Below are positions 54,593 to 63,471 of a DNA stretch of 64,000 nt, in pieces; position 1 is the stretch's first letter; each line of letters starts with the position of its first letter. Source of the stretch: Haloarcula laminariae (lineage in GTDB: Archaea; Halobacteriota; Halobacteria; Halobacteriales; Haloarculaceae); NCBI RefSeq assembly GCF_025457605.1, contig NZ_JAMZFY010000001.1:1426001-1490000 (forward strand). Reading direction: 5' to 3'. The notes below the pieces were generated by a model, which saw only the letters and a program-made list of their open reading frames with translations, made no database searches and was not told where the DNA came from. The position numbers and the translations under genes were made by a program.

Positions 54593-55363
54593 ATGGCTGA
54601 CACAGCCGTCCCGACAGTTAGCGTCGCGGATAAAAACGCCGTCGTCATCGGCGGGACCAGCGGTATCGGCCGCGCAATCGCCCTCGCGTTCGCAGATGAC
54701 GGGGCGGACGTCGTCGCAACGAGTCGGAGCGAGGACGCCGTTGAATCGACCGCCAACGAGCTCCGCGAGCGCGGCGCGTCGACGGTGGAGGTCACCTGTG
54801 ACGTCACCGAGATGAGCTCCATTGAACACCTGTACGACGCGGCTGCCGCCGAGCTGGGCGGGGTCGACATACTCGTCAACTCCGCGGGCTCCGTCGGCAG
54901 GGCACCGGTAACGGAGATGGAGATGGCCGACTGGGAGCTCGACATCGACACCAACCTCACTGGCGTCTTCCGCGCCTGCCAGGTGTTCGGCCGGGAGATG
55001 GACTCGGGCAGCATCGTCAACATCTCCTCGATGTCGGCCGGGCAAGCCCGGGAACAGCGCCCGGCCTACTGCGCCGCAAAGAGCGGCGTCAACGGACTCA
55101 CCCGGGCGGCAGCCGCGGACCTCGGGCCGGAGATACGCGTCAACGCCATCGAACCCGGGTTCGTCGAGACGCCACTCGCGGGTGACGCCTTCGAAGAGGG
55201 GACCGAACTCCGGGCAAAGATAGACGAACGGACGCCGCTGGAGCGGGTCGCCCAACCGGACGAAATCGCCGGTGCGGCCGTCTACCTCGCCAGCGATGCG
55301 GCCTCGTTCACGACCGGAGAAATGATTACCGTCGACGGCGGATTCGACGACAGCTCATTCTGA
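54593..55363 (+). CDS. Short-chain dehydrogenase, sugar-acid type
   Basis: A 256-residue classical SDR. It has GGTSGIGRAIAL, NSAGSVG, the active serine in NISSMSAGQ, YCAAKSGVNG (YxxxK) and the ending TGEMITVDGGF. Sequence type and location beside the TRAP operon suggest oxidation or reduction of a sugar acid such as gluconate or a keto-deoxy acid. Its last nine bases overlap the convergent alcohol dehydrogenase gene. Confidence 0.85.
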   Translation: MADTAVPTVSVADKNAVVIGGTSGIGRAIALAFADDGADVVATSRSEDAVESTANELRERGASTVEVTCDVTEMSSIEHLYDAAAAELGGVDILVNSAGSVGRAPVTEMEMADWELDIDTNLTGVFRACQVFGREMDSGSIVNISSMSAGQAREQRPAYCAAKSGVNGLTRAAAADLGPEIRVNAIEPGFVETPLAGDAFEEGTELRAKIDERTPLERVAQPDEIAGAAVYLASDAASFTTGEMITVDGGFDDSSF

Positions 55364-56395
55364 GTCGTCGCTGACGCGAACGACGCCTTTCACGCTGTCC
55401 GGTTCCATCGCCCGGTCGAACGCGGCCTCTGTCTCCGAGAGCGACTGCTCAAAGCTCACGATACTGTCGACGTCGAACCGACCCGTCCGGATGCCCTCGA
55501 TGGCCGACAGATACGTGCCGCTGAACCGGAACGACCCTCTCAGGTCGTACTCCCCATCGATGAGCCCGACGACATCCGTCGGGAGGCCCGAATCGATCGG
55601 GATGCCGACGAAGGTGACCGTCCCGCCGCGTTTTACGGCTTCCGTCGTCGACTCGATGGCGCTTTCCGCACCGGAGCTTTCGAGGACGATGTCGACGCCC
55701 TCAGGGTCTACCTGCTCGTGAATCACGTCGGTCAGGTCCGCCGACGAGACGTCTACCGTGTAATCCACGCCGCGGCGCTCGGCCAGTGCGAGTTTTTCCT
55801 CGACAACGTCCGTCAGGACGACAGTTGCGCCGTGGGCCAGCGCGACTTCCGAAACGAGTTGCCCGATGGGACCGCCGCCGGTCACCAGCACGCTATCGCC
55901 CTCTTCGACGCCGGCTCGGTCACAGGCGTGGATGGCGACACTGAGCGGTTCCGCGAGCGCGCCCTCACGCAGGGAAACCTCCGGCGGGAGCTGATAGACC
56001 AACTCCGCCGGCCAGGCGACATACTCGGTGAGCGCGCCATCGACCGGCGGCGAGGACATGTACTCCATCCGCTCACAGAGGTGGTATTTCCCCTCCGTGG
56101 TGCAGTACTGACACTCACCGCACGGGACGCCCGGTTCGATGGCGACTCGGTCCGACGGGGAGACGTTCGTGACATCCCGCCCGACCTCGACGACCGTCCC
56201 GGCCGACTCGTGTCCGAGCACGAGCGGGAAGTCGACGGTGTTGCCGCTGTTTTCTCCGTGTTGGTAGTAGTGGAGGTCGGAGCCACAGATACCGACGCGG
56301 TCAATCCGGACTAGAACCTCGTCGGCGCCGGGTGTCGGACGCTCCCGTTCGATCAGGCTAAGCTCTTCGATTCCGGAGAGAACACACGTTCGCAT
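55355..56395 (-). CDS. Zinc-dependent polyol/sugar-acid dehydrogenase
   Basis: A 346-residue medium-chain dehydrogenase of the sorbitol/L-idonate/threonine type. Catalytic zinc residues are in GICGSDLHYYQHG and LGHESAGTV; the structural zinc loop PCGECQYCTTEGKYHLC has all four cysteines. The cofactor motif is VTGGGPIGQL. It would interconvert a secondary alcohol of a polyol or aldonic acid and its keto form with NAD(P). The last gene of the sugar-acid module on this side. Confidence 0.88.
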   Translation of the reverse strand: MRTCVLSGIEELSLIERERPTPGADEVLVRIDRVGICGSDLHYYQHGENSGNTVDFPLVLGHESAGTVVEVGRDVTNVSPSDRVAIEPGVPCGECQYCTTEGKYHLCERMEYMSSPPVDGALTEYVAWPAELVYQLPPEVSLREGALAEPLSVAIHACDRAGVEEGDSVLVTGGGPIGQLVSEVALAHGATVVLTDVVEEKLALAERRGVDYTVDVSSADLTDVIHEQVDPEGVDIVLESSGAESAIESTTEAVKRGGTVTFVGIPIDSGLPTDVVGLIDGEYDLRGSFRFSGTYLSAIEGIRTGRFDVDSIVSFEQSLSETEAAFDRAMEPDSVKGVVRVSDDSE

Positions 56396-56668
56396 AGGGT
56401 AAAATCGGCAAAGAAATATTTAGTGGTTGTGGTATTCGTACCCCCGGCTCTGGTTTCGAACGTCCGCTAGCCGGCGAACGGCTCGTACTCGCGTTCGGAT
56501 TTTTCCCGCTCGATACGACCAGCGCAGTCTGCTATCGAAGAGTCTTGGTTCCCTGAGCCGGCGTTTTACAGGACCTCGGTTTCCGTCTTCTCCGTCAGAT
56601 GTCGAACTGGGATTCCGAGTTCGGTAGCGAGACCGCACATCCGACGCCGGCGGTGCAGGTGCGGCCGT
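56396..56668. other. Intergenic stretch with a short protein-like fragment
   Basis: On the reverse strand from about 56640 the reading MCGLATELGIPVRHLTEKTE looks protein-like but stops after 24 codons. It may be the remains of a lost gene. Nothing else is seen. Confidence 0.3.
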
Positions 56669-57115
56669 TCACTCGTCAGATACCGTGAGTATCGTTACGG
56701 GGCCTTCGAAATTAAGCGCGAGTTTTTGCGCCTGGTCACCGAAAATCATCTTTCCGGTCGGGGACCGGTTTTTGCCAGTCGCAAAGAGATGCTCGCTGTC
56801 CCACTCCTCGGCGACATCGAGGACGTCGTCGGGTATTTTGCCGATAACGCCGAGCGGTGTGTACGAGATCTCATCGCCGAAGTACTCCACACCGATTTCG
56901 GCAGCCTCAGCCTCTGCCTCGGACTCTATCTCATCGATACTGTCTGCGCGCTCTCTCGCTTCTGCTTTCGTCAGGACTTCGTCCTCGTATTGGTCCCGGT
57001 CGACGATGCGACATAGCAGAACCTCCGTATCAGTGCCTGTTGCATACGTTTTTGCTGCGCTGAGTAACTGTTCGTTTGGGTTAGCACTGTCTAATACGAC
57101 TAGAATCGTACCCAT
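56669..57115 (-). CDS. Universal stress protein (UspA family)
   Basis: A 148-residue UspA-fold protein beginning MGTILVVLDSANPNEQLL. The C-terminal nucleotide loop reads ATGKNRSPTGKMIFGDQAQKL, with the G-x2-G-x-9-G pattern of ATP-binding members. It is related to, but clearly different from, the protein at 28.4 kb. It stands alone between the polyol dehydrogenase and IS6 remnant E. Confidence 0.83.
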   Translation of the reverse strand: MGTILVVLDSANPNEQLLSAAKTYATGTDTEVLLCRIVDRDQYEDEVLTKAEARERADSIDEIESEAEAEAAEIGVEYFGDEISYTPLGVIGKIPDDVLDVAEEWDSEHLFATGKNRSPTGKMIFGDQAQKLALNFEGPVTILTVSDE

Positions 57116-57239
57116 GTTTCTCGCTGTGTGTTCCAGAATACATAATATATGCGGTTACACCGGTGTTGATTACACGTCGGTATAAGTGGAATCGTACTTG
57201 GTCAAGTGTGAGTGGTGAACCGAGTGTGTTTGCTGCTGC

Positions 57240-57840
57240 CCGTAGCTAAACCCACATGCTTCACCAGTGGTAGCGAATAGATTAGGCTGGAGGTGTGGAG
57301 CACGAACGGACCCAAGGCCGAGGCTTGGTATTCAGAGGACGAGATAAAATATCAATTTTAGATATAACTTTCAGCTTTGGTATGTTCGGGTCAAGTGCCC
57401 TCGAAAAGCGGTCCACGATTGAGTGCACACAGTCGGTCTACAGCCAGTCAGCGAGAAAGACCCAAATCAGGTCGCAGTTGACGAGACGGTGACTCGAATC
57501 CATGAAGGCAGTTCTGGCCGTATACCGGTTTGAATACACAAACATACGGGATTCACCCGTGTCTAGATATTTTGACCACGATAACCGCTCCTGCCGATAT
57601 ATTTCTCGAAGAACCGCGGCAAACACACGATGTCGAAACTACCGTGTTCCTCATCGATAGCGCAAAGTGTCTCCGGGTGGGACACCGGCGAACGCAGCTC
57701 CGATTTCAGCAGAAATCAGAACTCTGTCAGATATATCAGGAATAAAATAAAAAGCTAAATTCCTTCGCTCCCAAACGTTTCAGTCACGTCGGACCGCAGA
57801 CGGCTAAAATTGGTTCTAAAAGTTCACTTCCAGAGACAGT
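57240..57840 (+). pseudogene. Decayed IS6-family transposase, nearly complete (remnant E)
   Basis: The fragment VEHERTQ near 57293 matches the transposase N-terminus. It continues, with stops and shifts, through KCPRKAVHD, VHTVGLQPVSEKDPNQVAVDETVTRIH near 57420-57490, LTTITAPADIFLEEPRQTHDVETTVFL near 57560-57650, and RFSHVGPQTA near 57780. The order matches haloarchaeal IS6 proteins. The N-terminal bases resemble remnant C closely. Confidence 0.78.
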
Positions 57841-57931
57841 ATGCAAATACTCACCCCCAGCGTCTACAGAATGAGCCCACTGTGAGACGCCTCCATAGCT
57901 GATTTATAACCACAACAAGTATGGCCCGAGC

Positions 57932-58558
57932 GTGAGACGCCGTCGACTACTGATAGCAGCTCTCTCAGCTAGTGTGGGTGGATGTTTACGGTCCTCACAG
58001 ACGGAGACACCGAATACCGCCACAGAGACAAGTCGGCCTGTCACAACGACCCCAGCAAAAGCGGACCAGCCTGCCACAGCTACGGAGGCCCCTGCTCAAT
58101 CCTATTCAGGTGCGATATCACTCTCGTTGGATTTCAATACGACTATCGGTGAGTCGACCCTCAACGAATCGGTCACCGATGGGCGGCAGCTGGCGGTGAT
58201 GTGCTATGGATTGACGCTTTGGAACGACCGCGGTGACGCGATTCGCAAATACGATATCGGTGGGCCGGAAAACAACGTGACGCTGGCCGGCGGCTATTAT
58301 CAGTCCGAACAGGGGACGACCGACGGCGACAATACGTTTCGGTGGTTCGGTGGACCAGAAGGGGAGACCACGCTTGAGTTTGGCCCCTTCGATTCGCCGA
58401 TTACCCCGCAATATGCGGTCCTCGTCGGGGCGCCAGCGGTCGACGACGAGATTACAGCCGCTGTTTCCGTGGACGGCATTGAGACTGACACGGTTGAGTT
58501 TGGCGCTCGAGGTCCCCCAGAGCGGTTCATTCTGTCGATGCAGCCGCAGAATTCGTAA
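57932..58558 (+). CDS. Predicted secreted lipoprotein of unknown function
   Basis: A 208-residue protein from a GTG start (an ATG at 57921 is out of frame and stops at once). The N-terminus MRRRRLLIAALSASVGGC is a compact twin-arginine and lipobox signal, followed by a Thr/Pro-rich linker typical of haloarchaeal lipoproteins. The globular part (SYSGAISLSLDFNTTIGEST onward) is beta-rich and not recognised. It stands before the convergent beta-propeller lipoprotein gene. Confidence 0.72.
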   Translation: MRRRRLLIAALSASVGGCLRSSQTETPNTATETSRPVTTTPAKADQPATATEAPAQSYSGAISLSLDFNTTIGESTLNESVTDGRQLAVMCYGLTLWNDRGDAIRKYDIGGPENNVTLAGGYYQSEQGTTDGDNTFRWFGGPEGETTLEFGPFDSPITPQYAVLVGAPAVDDEITAAVSVDGIETDTVEFGARGPPERFILSMQPQNS

Positions 58559-58678
58559 CACGAAATGAAAGTCGCCGGTTCAGAAATGGCTCAATGAGGA
58601 GTGAGGGCTCACCCCAGCTGGGACCGACCACGGCTTCGCTCGTGACTCACTTTCGGGAATCTCTGTAAGTGCCGCCGG

Positions 58679-59932
58679 TTACGCCGCCTCGGTCACTATC
58701 TCGAAGCCTCTGACCTCCCCTTTTATCGAGTACACGAGATGCTGACCGGCGACCGCGAGGTCGGCTGACTCGGCGTTGAAGGGCTCGCCCACTGACTCCT
58801 TGAACGCCACCGTCCCAGAGTCCGTATCGACAGCCGTGATGGTGTTCGACGTGTCGCCACTCCAGAGATAGCCATCAGCCAGCAGGAGCGCCTTTGGCGT
58901 GCCGTCCACCTGGACTCTCCACTGCTGTGACCCCTCGGCAGCGTCGACCGCGTAGAGGGCGTTATCTGCGGCGCTGATGTAGACGGTCCCGGGCTCGTAC
59001 TGAAAGCGTAGGGACTGGTCGAACGGCTCGTATGTCCACCTGTGGGTTCCGTCGTGGATGACGGAGGCGACGTAATCCTGTGTCAGCAGATAGACACCTG
59101 TCTCGTCGGCGGCCACCCGGTTGGAGTAGTACGTTCCGTTCATGGGGTGCTGGACGTCCCACTGAACGTCGTGAACGCCGAAGCCAGCGTCCCGTTCTGT
59201 CCCGTCGGAGAGGTTGTATGTGTCCATACGGTTCGCGGTCCGGACGTAGACGACGCCGTCGTGGACCGCGGTCCCGGTGACCGGGTCCCCGTTTGCCGTC
59301 TCGACGGTCCAGACCTCGTTCCCGTCTGTGTCGAGCCCGTATACGTATGCCGAGTCGTGCTCCGAGTCGGTGTCGGCGCCATCGGCTCCGACCACTGTAC
59401 CGCTGGTCTCGCCGGCCCCGACCACGATTCGGTTCTGGTCCGGGACGGCTAGCGGGACCGTAGTCAGCCCGATGTCCGCCTCGAACGTCCAGTTGGTGCT
59501 CCCGTCGTCACGGTCGAGCGCGTAGAACGTTCCGTCACGTCCTGAGGCGTAGACGGTCGAGTCGGTCACCGTCGGTCTGGTTCCGATTAGGCCGGTCTCC
59601 TGGTCCCAGCGGCGACTCCCGTCGCCTGCGTCTATCCTGCTAACACTGTTCCTCCCGCCGACAAACACCGCGTTACTGCTCGGCGATGCCCGCAAAGCGA
59701 GCGATTCATCTTCGCGGGACCATGCCTCCGTCAGGCCCGTGGGAGCCGACTGTAACTCCGGGCTGGATTCCGCGGTCGTCGGTGTTTTGCCCGTCTCCGT
59801 GGCTGTCTCTGTCTCGGCGTCAAAGCGGAGGCAGCCGGCCGAAGCGAGGCCGAGCCCCATCCCGAGCAGCCCGCGCCGGGAAATCTGTCGTCGACTCGTT
59901 TCTGGGCCGTTGGCTTCGCTGTTTCCAGTCAT
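58679..59932 (-). CDS. PQQ-type beta-propeller lipoprotein (first)
   Basis: A 417-residue secreted protein. SRRQISRRGLLGMGLGL and the lipobox SAGC direct Tat export and lipid anchoring. A Thr-rich linker precedes repeated PQQ-like blades, each with a tryptophan-containing turn (GDGSRRWDQETG, DDGSTNWTFEADI, DTDGNEVWTVETAN, AEGSQQWRVQVDG). Such propellers bind proteins or act in outer-envelope assembly (BamB-like); enzyme activity is not indicated. It is the last gene of a leftward set and overlaps the next by four bases. Confidence 0.85.
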   Translation of the reverse strand: MTGNSEANGPETSRRQISRRGLLGMGLGLASAGCLRFDAETETATETGKTPTTAESSPELQSAPTGLTEAWSREDESLALRASPSSNAVFVGGRNSVSRIDAGDGSRRWDQETGLIGTRPTVTDSTVYASGRDGTFYALDRDDGSTNWTFEADIGLTTVPLAVPDQNRIVVGAGETSGTVVGADGADTDSEHDSAYVYGLDTDGNEVWTVETANGDPVTGTAVHDGVVYVRTANRMDTYNLSDGTERDAGFGVHDVQWDVQHPMNGTYYSNRVAADETGVYLLTQDYVASVIHDGTHRWTYEPFDQSLRFQYEPGTVYISAADNALYAVDAAEGSQQWRVQVDGTPKALLLADGYLWSGDTSNTITAVDTDSGTVAFKESVGEPFNAESADLAVAGQHLVYSIKGEVRGFEIVTEAA

Positions 59933-61134
59933 TGTCGTTCGAGTGCCCTGAGTGTCGCGTCATCGGTGGTGACAAATACCGTCTCGTCGGTCACAACGAG
60001 GTCACCGGTCAGCGACGTGTTTCCGATAGTGACCGATTGGTGCTCGTGAACCGTTCCGGAGGGGACATCAATCTCGTACAGCGACCCCTCGGAGACGAAC
60101 CAGAACGTCGACCCGTCGAACGAGGCTGGATCGGAGGGAACCGCGTCCGATTGCCAGACCGTCTCGTCGGTCTCGACATCGATGCCTTCCAGCCCGACGC
60201 CAACGGAGGCGACGACAATCCCATTGGTAGCCCCGTACATGGACAGCGCTCTGTCCGGGTTCTCGACCTCCCGCTGGACGACGCCGGAGCGGGCGTCGAT
60301 AGCCATGTAGTGGTCACCGACGGACCCGTAACAGACGCCGCCCGAGACGGCGACCTCGGCGTAAACGCTACTATCGAGGTCCAGGTCACGCTCGACGTAC
60401 CAAAGCTGCTCGCCCGTATCGGCGTCATACCCGGCGAACCCCCACGGTGGACTCCCGTTCCGACTGTTCGGGTGAACGCCGGCACAGAGGATGTCGCCGT
60501 CGAGTGCGAGGTCCCAGACGCGTTCGTTGGGCTGCTCGGCGTCGGTCGGTTTCGCGGTCCGGTCCGACCAGGCCACCTCGCCGGTAGTGGGGTCCACCGC
60601 GCGGACACCGCCGGTCACAGGGCGGGCCTGATACGCCCTCCTGTCGTCACTGGTCTGGGCGAGGACACCGAGGTCGAAGTCGACGTGCTGGTAGGTGGGT
60701 GTACCGTCTGCGGCGTCGACACCGAGTTGTTCCTCGATACCCGCCGCGACTACTGTGCCGTCGACGACCGTGAGGCCGTTGTCGAGTTCTGTCTCGGTCG
60801 ACGCGTCCCACTGTCGGGCGCCACTGGTCTCGTCAACGCCGTAGACGTGACGGTCGACGCTCGTCACGATGACTGTCCCGTCCGCGTAGACTGGGCCGCC
60901 GACGAACGGTCCGTTGGCATCGAACGTCCACCTGGTCCCGGGGGGCAGTGACTCACCGGTCGATGCAGCCCCGGACTCGTCGGCGGTCCCCATTTCGGCC
61001 GTTGCGGTCCCCATGCGGGTGCCGGAAGGGGTCGACTCCGACTCCTCCAACCCGAGACAGCCGCCAAACCCGGCAGTGGTGACGAGTGCGGCCAGATACC
61101 CGCGTCGACTCCGGCGGTACTCCTCACCGTGCAT
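59929..61134 (-). CDS. PQQ-type beta-propeller lipoprotein (second)
   Basis: A 401-residue relative of the preceding protein, with its own export signal (RRSRRGYLAALV, lipobox FGGC). The blades include ETSGARQWDASTE, TTGEVAWSDRTA, DTGEQLWYVERDL and ETDETVWQSDA. The sequence is divergent from its neighbour, so the duplication is old. Its end overlaps the neighbour's start (ATGA), and its own start lies three bases after the PH-domain gene. Confidence 0.85.
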   Translation of the reverse strand: MHGEEYRRSRRGYLAALVTTAGFGGCLGLEESESTPSGTRMGTATAEMGTADESGAASTGESLPPGTRWTFDANGPFVGGPVYADGTVIVTSVDRHVYGVDETSGARQWDASTETELDNGLTVVDGTVVAAGIEEQLGVDAADGTPTYQHVDFDLGVLAQTSDDRRAYQARPVTGGVRAVDPTTGEVAWSDRTAKPTDAEQPNERVWDLALDGDILCAGVHPNSRNGSPPWGFAGYDADTGEQLWYVERDLDLDSSVYAEVAVSGGVCYGSVGDHYMAIDARSGVVQREVENPDRALSMYGATNGIVVASVGVGLEGIDVETDETVWQSDAVPSDPASFDGSTFWFVSEGSLYEIDVPSGTVHEHQSVTIGNTSLTGDLVVTDETVFVTTDDATLRALERQ

Positions 61135-61137
61135 ATG

Positions 61138-61659
61138 TCACTCGTTCTGCCTCACGCACTGCCGTATCGTCCGATAGACAAGCTCGGGCTCCTCGACGTT
61201 CTCCAGTCGTATCGGGCCGAGACCACGGTTGAGTGACAGCGTTCCGTACCCTAGGAGCGACTGCACGCGGTTCTGGTTGAGTTCGTGACTTCGCAGTTTG
61301 TCGAATCGAACGCCCTTCGAGCGAACCCGGAATAGCAACTCGTAGCTCAACTCTACCCGGTCCGCGGTGATAACGTACGTAGTCTGTTTGAGGATTATGA
61401 TGCGCACCACGAAACGGATCACCAGTACCAGCGTGATGAGGGCGACAACCAGCGCCGCCGTCTTGCTGATACTCGGTTCACCGAGTAGCCTCGGTCTCGC
61501 CCGGAGGACACCAAACAGTGCCAGCCCGACGACCAAGACGACACCCAATCGGACGAGCGTCGGCCGGATTGTCGGTCGGGTTCTGAGAAGTTCGGTCTCG
61601 TCTGTCTCACGCTGCTCCTCCGCTTCGGATTCGGTCTCTGTGTCCGACTTCTGTGTCAT
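61138..61659 (-). CDS. Bacterial-PH-domain membrane protein
   Basis: A 173-residue protein with an acidic, disordered N-terminus, two membrane helices (TLVRLGVVLVVGLALFGVL and ALVVALITLVLVIRFVVRII) and a C-terminal bPH_2/YdbT-like domain (TTYVITADRVELSYELLFRV, NRVQSLLGYGTLSL). The helices and PH-like fold suggest membrane-lipid or protein association on the cytoplasmic side. ATG 61659 is preferred; the longer frame to 61734 overlaps the upstream gene. Part of the tight four-gene set. Confidence 0.82.
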   Translation of the reverse strand: MTQKSDTETESEAEEQRETDETELLRTRPTIRPTLVRLGVVLVVGLALFGVLRARPRLLGEPSISKTAALVVALITLVLVIRFVVRIIILKQTTYVITADRVELSYELLFRVRSKGVRFDKLRSHELNQNRVQSLLGYGTLSLNRGLGPIRLENVEEPELVYRTIRQCVRQNE

Positions 61660-61661
61660 GG

Positions 61662-62459
61662 TTATGCGACTCCAATTGTGACTGCGAGCACTGATGCGGC
61701 CACGTAGACGACGGGCGAGAGGACGACTGCACACACTGCCAGGGTGGCACTGCCTTTACTAGCGAGGTGATTGACACGGGCACCGAAATACAGCGACACG
61801 AGGTAGTAACACAGCGCGAGCGCGAGTAGCGCGAGGACCCACTGACCGGTCGGGGAAATCGACTCGACCGCGACCGTTCCGGGGCGTCCACCCGGGAGCT
61901 CCAGGTCCGCACCGAGCCGGTCGATAATCGCGTAGACGAACGCCGCCTGGAGGTTGCGAACGAGTTCCCGGGCCCCCGAAACGCCCTGCCCGGTCGTCAG
62001 ATACCAGACGCCGGAGAACACGGCCGCAAGGTACGCGCTCGTCGTGTACACGACGGTGTGGGCGCTCTGGACGATTCCCCGCGACCCCCGTGCCAGCACC
62101 AGGCCAGCGTGAAAGGTCAGTAACGTGACCGCCGCTGCGACCGTGATATACAGCGAGTTCAGGACGAAGGCCGTGAGTAACTGCCAGCTCGCGGTGGGGG
62201 CCACCCCGTACCGAGCGGCCGCGGTAGCGTACCCCGCCGGCGGTTGTCCCGATTGCTGGACGCCGATACCGGCCAAGGTCAGCGGAATGGCATACGCCAT
62301 CAGATTGACCAAGTACACGCCGAAAAGCGAGCCGGCCTGGCGGACGACTTCACCTCGCGTCGACGCGTACGTGCTCGTCTGGAACTCGACGAACCGGTGG
62401 GGACGGAAGAGCGCGTCGAACACACTCCGGACGACAGAGTCCAACCCCTTGGTGGCCAT
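61662..62459 (-). CDS. YIP1-like integral membrane protein
   Basis: A 265-residue membrane protein with about five hydrophobic segments and a polar N-terminus (RPHRFVEFQTSTYASTRGEVV). The arrangement resembles archaeal YIP1-family proteins: SLFGVYLVNLMAYAIPLTLAG, ITVAAAVTLLTFHAGLVLARG and a C-terminal LAVCAVVLSPVVYVAASVLA. It is the first gene of the set with the PH-domain protein (two bases between) and the two propeller lipoproteins. Function is unknown. Confidence 0.75.
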   Translation of the reverse strand: MATKGLDSVVRSVFDALFRPHRFVEFQTSTYASTRGEVVRQAGSLFGVYLVNLMAYAIPLTLAGIGVQQSGQPPAGYATAAARYGVAPTASWQLLTAFVLNSLYITVAAAVTLLTFHAGLVLARGSRGIVQSAHTVVYTTSAYLAAVFSGVWYLTTGQGVSGARELVRNLQAAFVYAIIDRLGADLELPGGRPGTVAVESISPTGQWVLALLALALCYYLVSLYFGARVNHLASKGSATLAVCAVVLSPVVYVAASVLAVTIGVA

Positions 62460-62650
62460 ACCATTTACTTATCTAATGCTGTGTTATAGATTATGATTCC
62501 TACAGTCAATGGTCTCATCCATAACAGTAGTTGAAAACATAATTTCTATATTCAGAATTTCCTCTGAACCTGACTGAGTTGAATCGGTAACTAGGACAGC
62601 GTACTGACTACGACTGGGGACCGCTGTGGGTTTGGGACGAGAGTCGCGTG

Positions 62651-63121
62651 TCAATTACCGAGACGGCTGCTCCATACTCCACCAACAATGAGCGCTATTC
62701 CAGCGGCCCCTCCGAGAACTCCAGTCCCCATCGACAACGGACTCATCGCAACTACGGTGTGTACCAGATAAACTGATTCATTGTGGCTAACAAAATAACT
62801 GTTCACAATGTCGTTTCGGTACTCGAAGTTGCTTCCGCTATCGGACGCCCCACGATCTGTATACGTCAATTGTGGTGATTGGCTGGCACGTGTGACGGCT
62901 GTCTGTTCTGCTGACGAGAGTGTCGAAAAAGGGACTGTATCAATGTCAGACGCAGAGTACGATTCCAAAGTGGATGCCATCGCTTCTTCGCTTGGTTCTT
63001 GTTCAATTATTGAAGTCGTGTGTGCTGGAAAGCCGAGATACAGTAATCCAACACCCGCCACCAGACTGAGGATACCGATGCTGAGAACAATCTGGGACCG
63101 CTCCAGCCGTGCTATGCCCAT
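62651..63121 (-). CDS. Two-helix membrane protein with extracytoplasmic domain
   Basis: A 156-residue protein with one membrane helix at each end (QIVLSIGILSLVAGVGLLYLG and MGTGVLGGAAGIALIVGGVW). The middle about 90 residues, including SDIDTVPFSTLSSAEQTAV, are polar and should lie outside the cell. The ATG at 63121 is used; the upstream extension to 63229 is not hydrophobic and not convincing. Similar small proteins are common in haloarchaea without known function. The 190 bases to its left show no gene. Confidence 0.65.
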   Translation of the reverse strand: MGIARLERSQIVLSIGILSLVAGVGLLYLGFPAHTTSIIEQEPSEEAMASTLESYSASDIDTVPFSTLSSAEQTAVTRASQSPQLTYTDRGASDSGSNFEYRNDIVNSYFVSHNESVYLVHTVVAMSPLSMGTGVLGGAAGIALIVGGVWSSRLGN

Positions 63122-63471
63122 AACGTAATTGTGGAATATGTGTCTACTCTGTTCACATTTGTGTTTCACGTTTCGGTCACTGCTCGCACTGAACGATGTG
63201 TGCTTCACCACATGTGGCAGCTGTCTCACTCACTACGCTGAGACCGTATTTTCACCCACTAATAACCAAGACAGGAAGTTCACCCCCAATATACTGCTCG
63301 CTGGTCTCAAGATAGGTACGAGACTGGTTGCGGGCCGGTTGCCATTCGCAGGTCTAGTACTCCTGTTGTACTGGAGACAGACGCCGTCGCGGGCATCTGC
63401 AACCTCTAGTCTGTATCGCGGTACTACCGAATTGGAAAGTGATTTAGGCTGGCCTAAATAACTACTGTCCC

